This document shows positions 6,809 to 8,239 of a stretch of 8,239 bases of DNA, in pieces (position 1 is the first letter of the stretch; each line of letters starts with the position of its first letter). Position numbers and translations under genes: made by a program. Origin of the DNA: Sulfurovum sp. (GTDB taxonomy: Bacteria; Campylobacterota; Campylobacteria; Campylobacterales; Sulfurovaceae). Location: contig DZAQ01000056.1 in the NCBI GenBank assembly GCA_022729615.1, forward strand, positions 1 to 8,239. The letters are read 5' to 3'. Under the pieces are notes generated by a model that searched no databases, was not told the origin of the DNA, and saw only the letters and a program-made list of their open reading frames with translations.

Positions 6809-6819
6809 CCAAACTATAT

Positions 6820-7014
6820 CTTTGCGAGGAGTGAAACGACCCGGAGATCTCAAGCCAATGAGACTGCCGCGACCCGAAGGTCTCGCAGTGACAAAACCCT
6901 CTCTTTGCGAGCGAAGCGCGGCAATCTCTTCTATCTTGATCCCCTGCGTCGTCTTCGGGCTTGACCCGGAGATCCATTAAGTTTGTGGATTTCGCATCAA
7001 GTGCGGAATGACGC
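6820..7014. repeat. Mosaic block of short palindromic repeats (block B)
   Basis: This fills the gap between the greA promoter and the DUF819 gene. Modules: a long imperfect inverted repeat, TTTGCGAGGAG to CTCGCAGTGAC (about 6820-6892); TTGCGAGCGAAGCGCGGCAA-type (6905-6926, 21/22 identical to the reverse complement of 4276-4297); the GGGCTTGACCC module (6947-6977, 29/31 identical to the reverse complement of 4347-4377); and a hairpin of 8 bp with one G-T pair and a 5-base loop at 6989-7009, flanked by GTGGAT and GACGC. It is the same repeat family as block A, in inverted orientation and different module order. It could affect mRNA ends of the DUF819 gene, but no T-run follows the hairpins. No gene is present. 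Confidence 0.8.
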
Positions 7015-7021
7015 AATTATC

Positions 7022-8182
7022 TCATTGCGCGATGAGTGCCAGCACTTGTCCTACAGCCAAGCCGCCAAAAGTCCCTATGATGTACCCCATCATCGCCATC
7101 AGGACTCCCACGGGGATCAGCGCTTGCGAGTAGGCTCCGGCGAGTATGGGCGCGGAGGCGACTCCGCCTATATTGGCAAGTGACGCAACCCCTAGGGTAA
7201 AGAGGTCAAATTTGAAGAGTTTGGCGAGCAGTACCATTATACTTGCGTGCAGAGCGATGACCGCGAAGCCTGCTGCGATATAGAGCGGCGCTTGGGTGAG
7301 TTCGCCGAAATTTGCCCTAGAAGCGATGAGTGCGATGATGATATATAGAAGTATATTTCCCAATGTCTGCGCACCTGCTATTTTGCCCAATGGCGTCATC
7401 GCGCCCACCACGCCGGCGATCGTAGCGATGAGCACCACCCAAGTCTCTTTGCTCATAGCGGTGCCGGTCGGCAGATACTCAGCAAGGTATTGACTCGAAG
7501 CAGAGAGCGCTATGCTCACGCCCAAGAGCAAAAAGAGCGACTCAAAACTCATCGTATTTTTGCTTTGATCTCTTTCGAGGCGGGCGCTCACCCTATCGAT
7601 GAGCGAACTGTCCGCACCGCTCCAGCGATTGAATCTCGCGGCTGCGGGCACAAGCGCCAAAAGTATCATCACCCAGATCGCATAATCGATCGAATCGATC
7701 AAAAGCGCATATCCCATCTTGCTGTCGGGCACATTGAGCGCTCCTTGTATGGCGATCATATTGGCAGACCCCCCTATCCAGCTGCCGCTGAGCGCCGCGA
7801 AAGCCTTCCATGCATCCGGCTCAAAATAGGTGTGCAGCGCGGAAAACATCACGATAAACCCTAGAGCAATACTCAGGCTGGTGAGGAAGAAAGCCGCGAG
7901 CATCTTGGCCCCCAAGCCGGCTATCTTGCGCAGATCCGCTTGGAGAAGCATCAAGAAGATCATGGCAGGGAGCAGATTGGATTTGAAACTTTTGTAAGCG
8001 CTTGTGATCTCCTCATTTTTTTCCCATACTCCAAAAGTAGCAAAGAGCATCACCGTAAAATAGAGGATAACGATAGCCGGCAGATAGTCGAAAAGTTTGA
8101 GATGAAAATATTTGGGCAGATAGACGATCGATGAAGCAAGCAAAATCAATAACGCAACATAACCAAAACCTGTTTCTATCAT
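7022..8182 (-). CDS. DUF819 family integral membrane protein (putative transporter)
   Basis: The 386-aa product is almost wholly hydrophobic, with about ten or eleven membrane segments, and matches the DUF819 (YjcL-like) family, whose substrate is not known. Two glycine/small-residue loops are typical: SGSWIGGSANMIAIQGAL (about residues 132-149) in the first half and ASLANIGGVASAPILAGAY (about 333-351) in the second. Their similar nature suggests an internally duplicated, inverted-repeat transporter fold (inference). A soluble charged linker, RVSARLERDQSKNT, separates the halves near residue 200. The start at 8182 is preferred over the ATG at 8209 because AAAGGG (8190-8195) is seven bases upstream and the family begins at the first hydrophobic segment; the longer form adds only MNLHTKGCL and has no ribosome binding site. 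The stop codon lies 8 bases from the edge of repeat block B. It appears to be a single-gene unit as far as the window shows. Confidence 0.85.
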   Translation of the reverse strand: MIETGFGYVALLILLASSIVYLPKYFHLKLFDYLPAIVILYFTVMLFATFGVWEKNEEITSAYKSFKSNLLPAMIFLMLLQADLRKIAGLGAKMLAAFFLTSLSIALGFIVMFSALHTYFEPDAWKAFAALSGSWIGGSANMIAIQGALNVPDSKMGYALLIDSIDYAIWVMILLALVPAAARFNRWSGADSSLIDRVSARLERDQSKNTMSFESLFLLLGVSIALSASSQYLAEYLPTGTAMSKETWVVLIATIAGVVGAMTPLGKIAGAQTLGNILLYIIIALIASRANFGELTQAPLYIAAGFAVIALHASIMVLLAKLFKFDLFTLGVASLANIGGVASAPILAGAYSQALIPVGVLMAMMGYIIGTFGGLAVGQVLALIAQ

Positions 8183-8189
8183 CAAGCAG

Positions 8190-8195
8190 CCCTTT
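8190..8195 (-). promoter_or_regulatory. Ribosome binding site that fixes the DUF819 start
   Basis: Minus-strand AAAGGG lies seven bases before the ATG at 8182-8180. The upstream ATG at 8209 has no such site, so the shorter protein is preferred. Confidence 0.6.
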
Positions 8196-8239
8196 GTGTG
8201 CAAATTCATTTGATAATGTACCGAAAAGTTGGCGATTTT

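Noticed and set aside
6989..7009. Rho-independent terminator for the DUF819 gene
   Set aside because: The 8-bp hairpin is real, but no T-run follows it in the direction of transcription (minus strand), and it is a unit of the repeat family. It may still influence the mRNA end.
6804..7016. Minus-strand open frame of 70 codons upstream of greA
   Set aside because: It is entirely repeat block B plus the greA -10 box; its product (RVKPEDDAG, RASLAKRG segments) is typical translated repeat, not a protein.
8196..8239. Promoter of the DUF819 gene
   Set aside because: The minus strand has GGTACATTATC upstream, only a weak match to TATAAT, without a -35; the window ends too soon to judge.

Overview
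The window looks like chromosome from a member of the Campylobacterota (Epsilonproteobacteria), probably one of the environmental sulfur-oxidising genera such as Sulfuricurvum, Sulfurimonas or Sulfurovum. This is inferred from the style of the proteins (an AspB-type aminotransferase, a HemJ-type protein, a CvfB-like S1 protein), the short AT-rich promoters with a TATAAT box and no clear -35, and the dense head-to-tail packing. No sequence search was run, so the genus is a guess. Every gene I accept is on the minus strand, so transcription runs from high to low coordinates.

Layout in transcription order: (1) 8182-7022, a DUF819 integral membrane protein. (2) 7020-6820, a gene-free block of mosaic palindromic repeats. 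(3) A promoter, then a three-gene run: greA (6765-6250), argC (6253-5246, ATGA overlap) and an LpxH-like metallophosphoesterase (5239-4520, 6-base gap). (4) 4519-4257, a second gene-free block holding the same repeat modules in the other orientation. (5) A second tight run: cvfB-like (4256-3366), an exported endonuclease/exonuclease/phosphatase-fold nuclease (3365-1806, joined as TAAATG) and hemJ (1806-1372, joined as TGATG). (6) A promoter and the aspartate aminotransferase gene (1308-136). (7) The first 25 codons of a gene for an exported protein (76-1), cut by the window edge.

Functionally this is core housekeeping: transcript cleavage (GreA), arginine biosynthesis (ArgC), probable lipid A synthesis (LpxH-like), RNA binding (CvfB-like), haem synthesis (HemJ) and amino acid metabolism (AspB/AspC type). 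The exported nuclease and the DUF819 protein are the accessory-like genes. The runs look like co-transcribed convenience operons rather than one pathway.

I found no defence system, CRISPR array, tRNA, rRNA, transposase or phage gene. The most unusual non-coding signal is the pair of mosaic repeat blocks: they share a 31-base module at 29/31 identity and a 22-base module at 21/22, but with a different module order. One block reaches into the greA promoter region. I do not see a clearly new biological system here.
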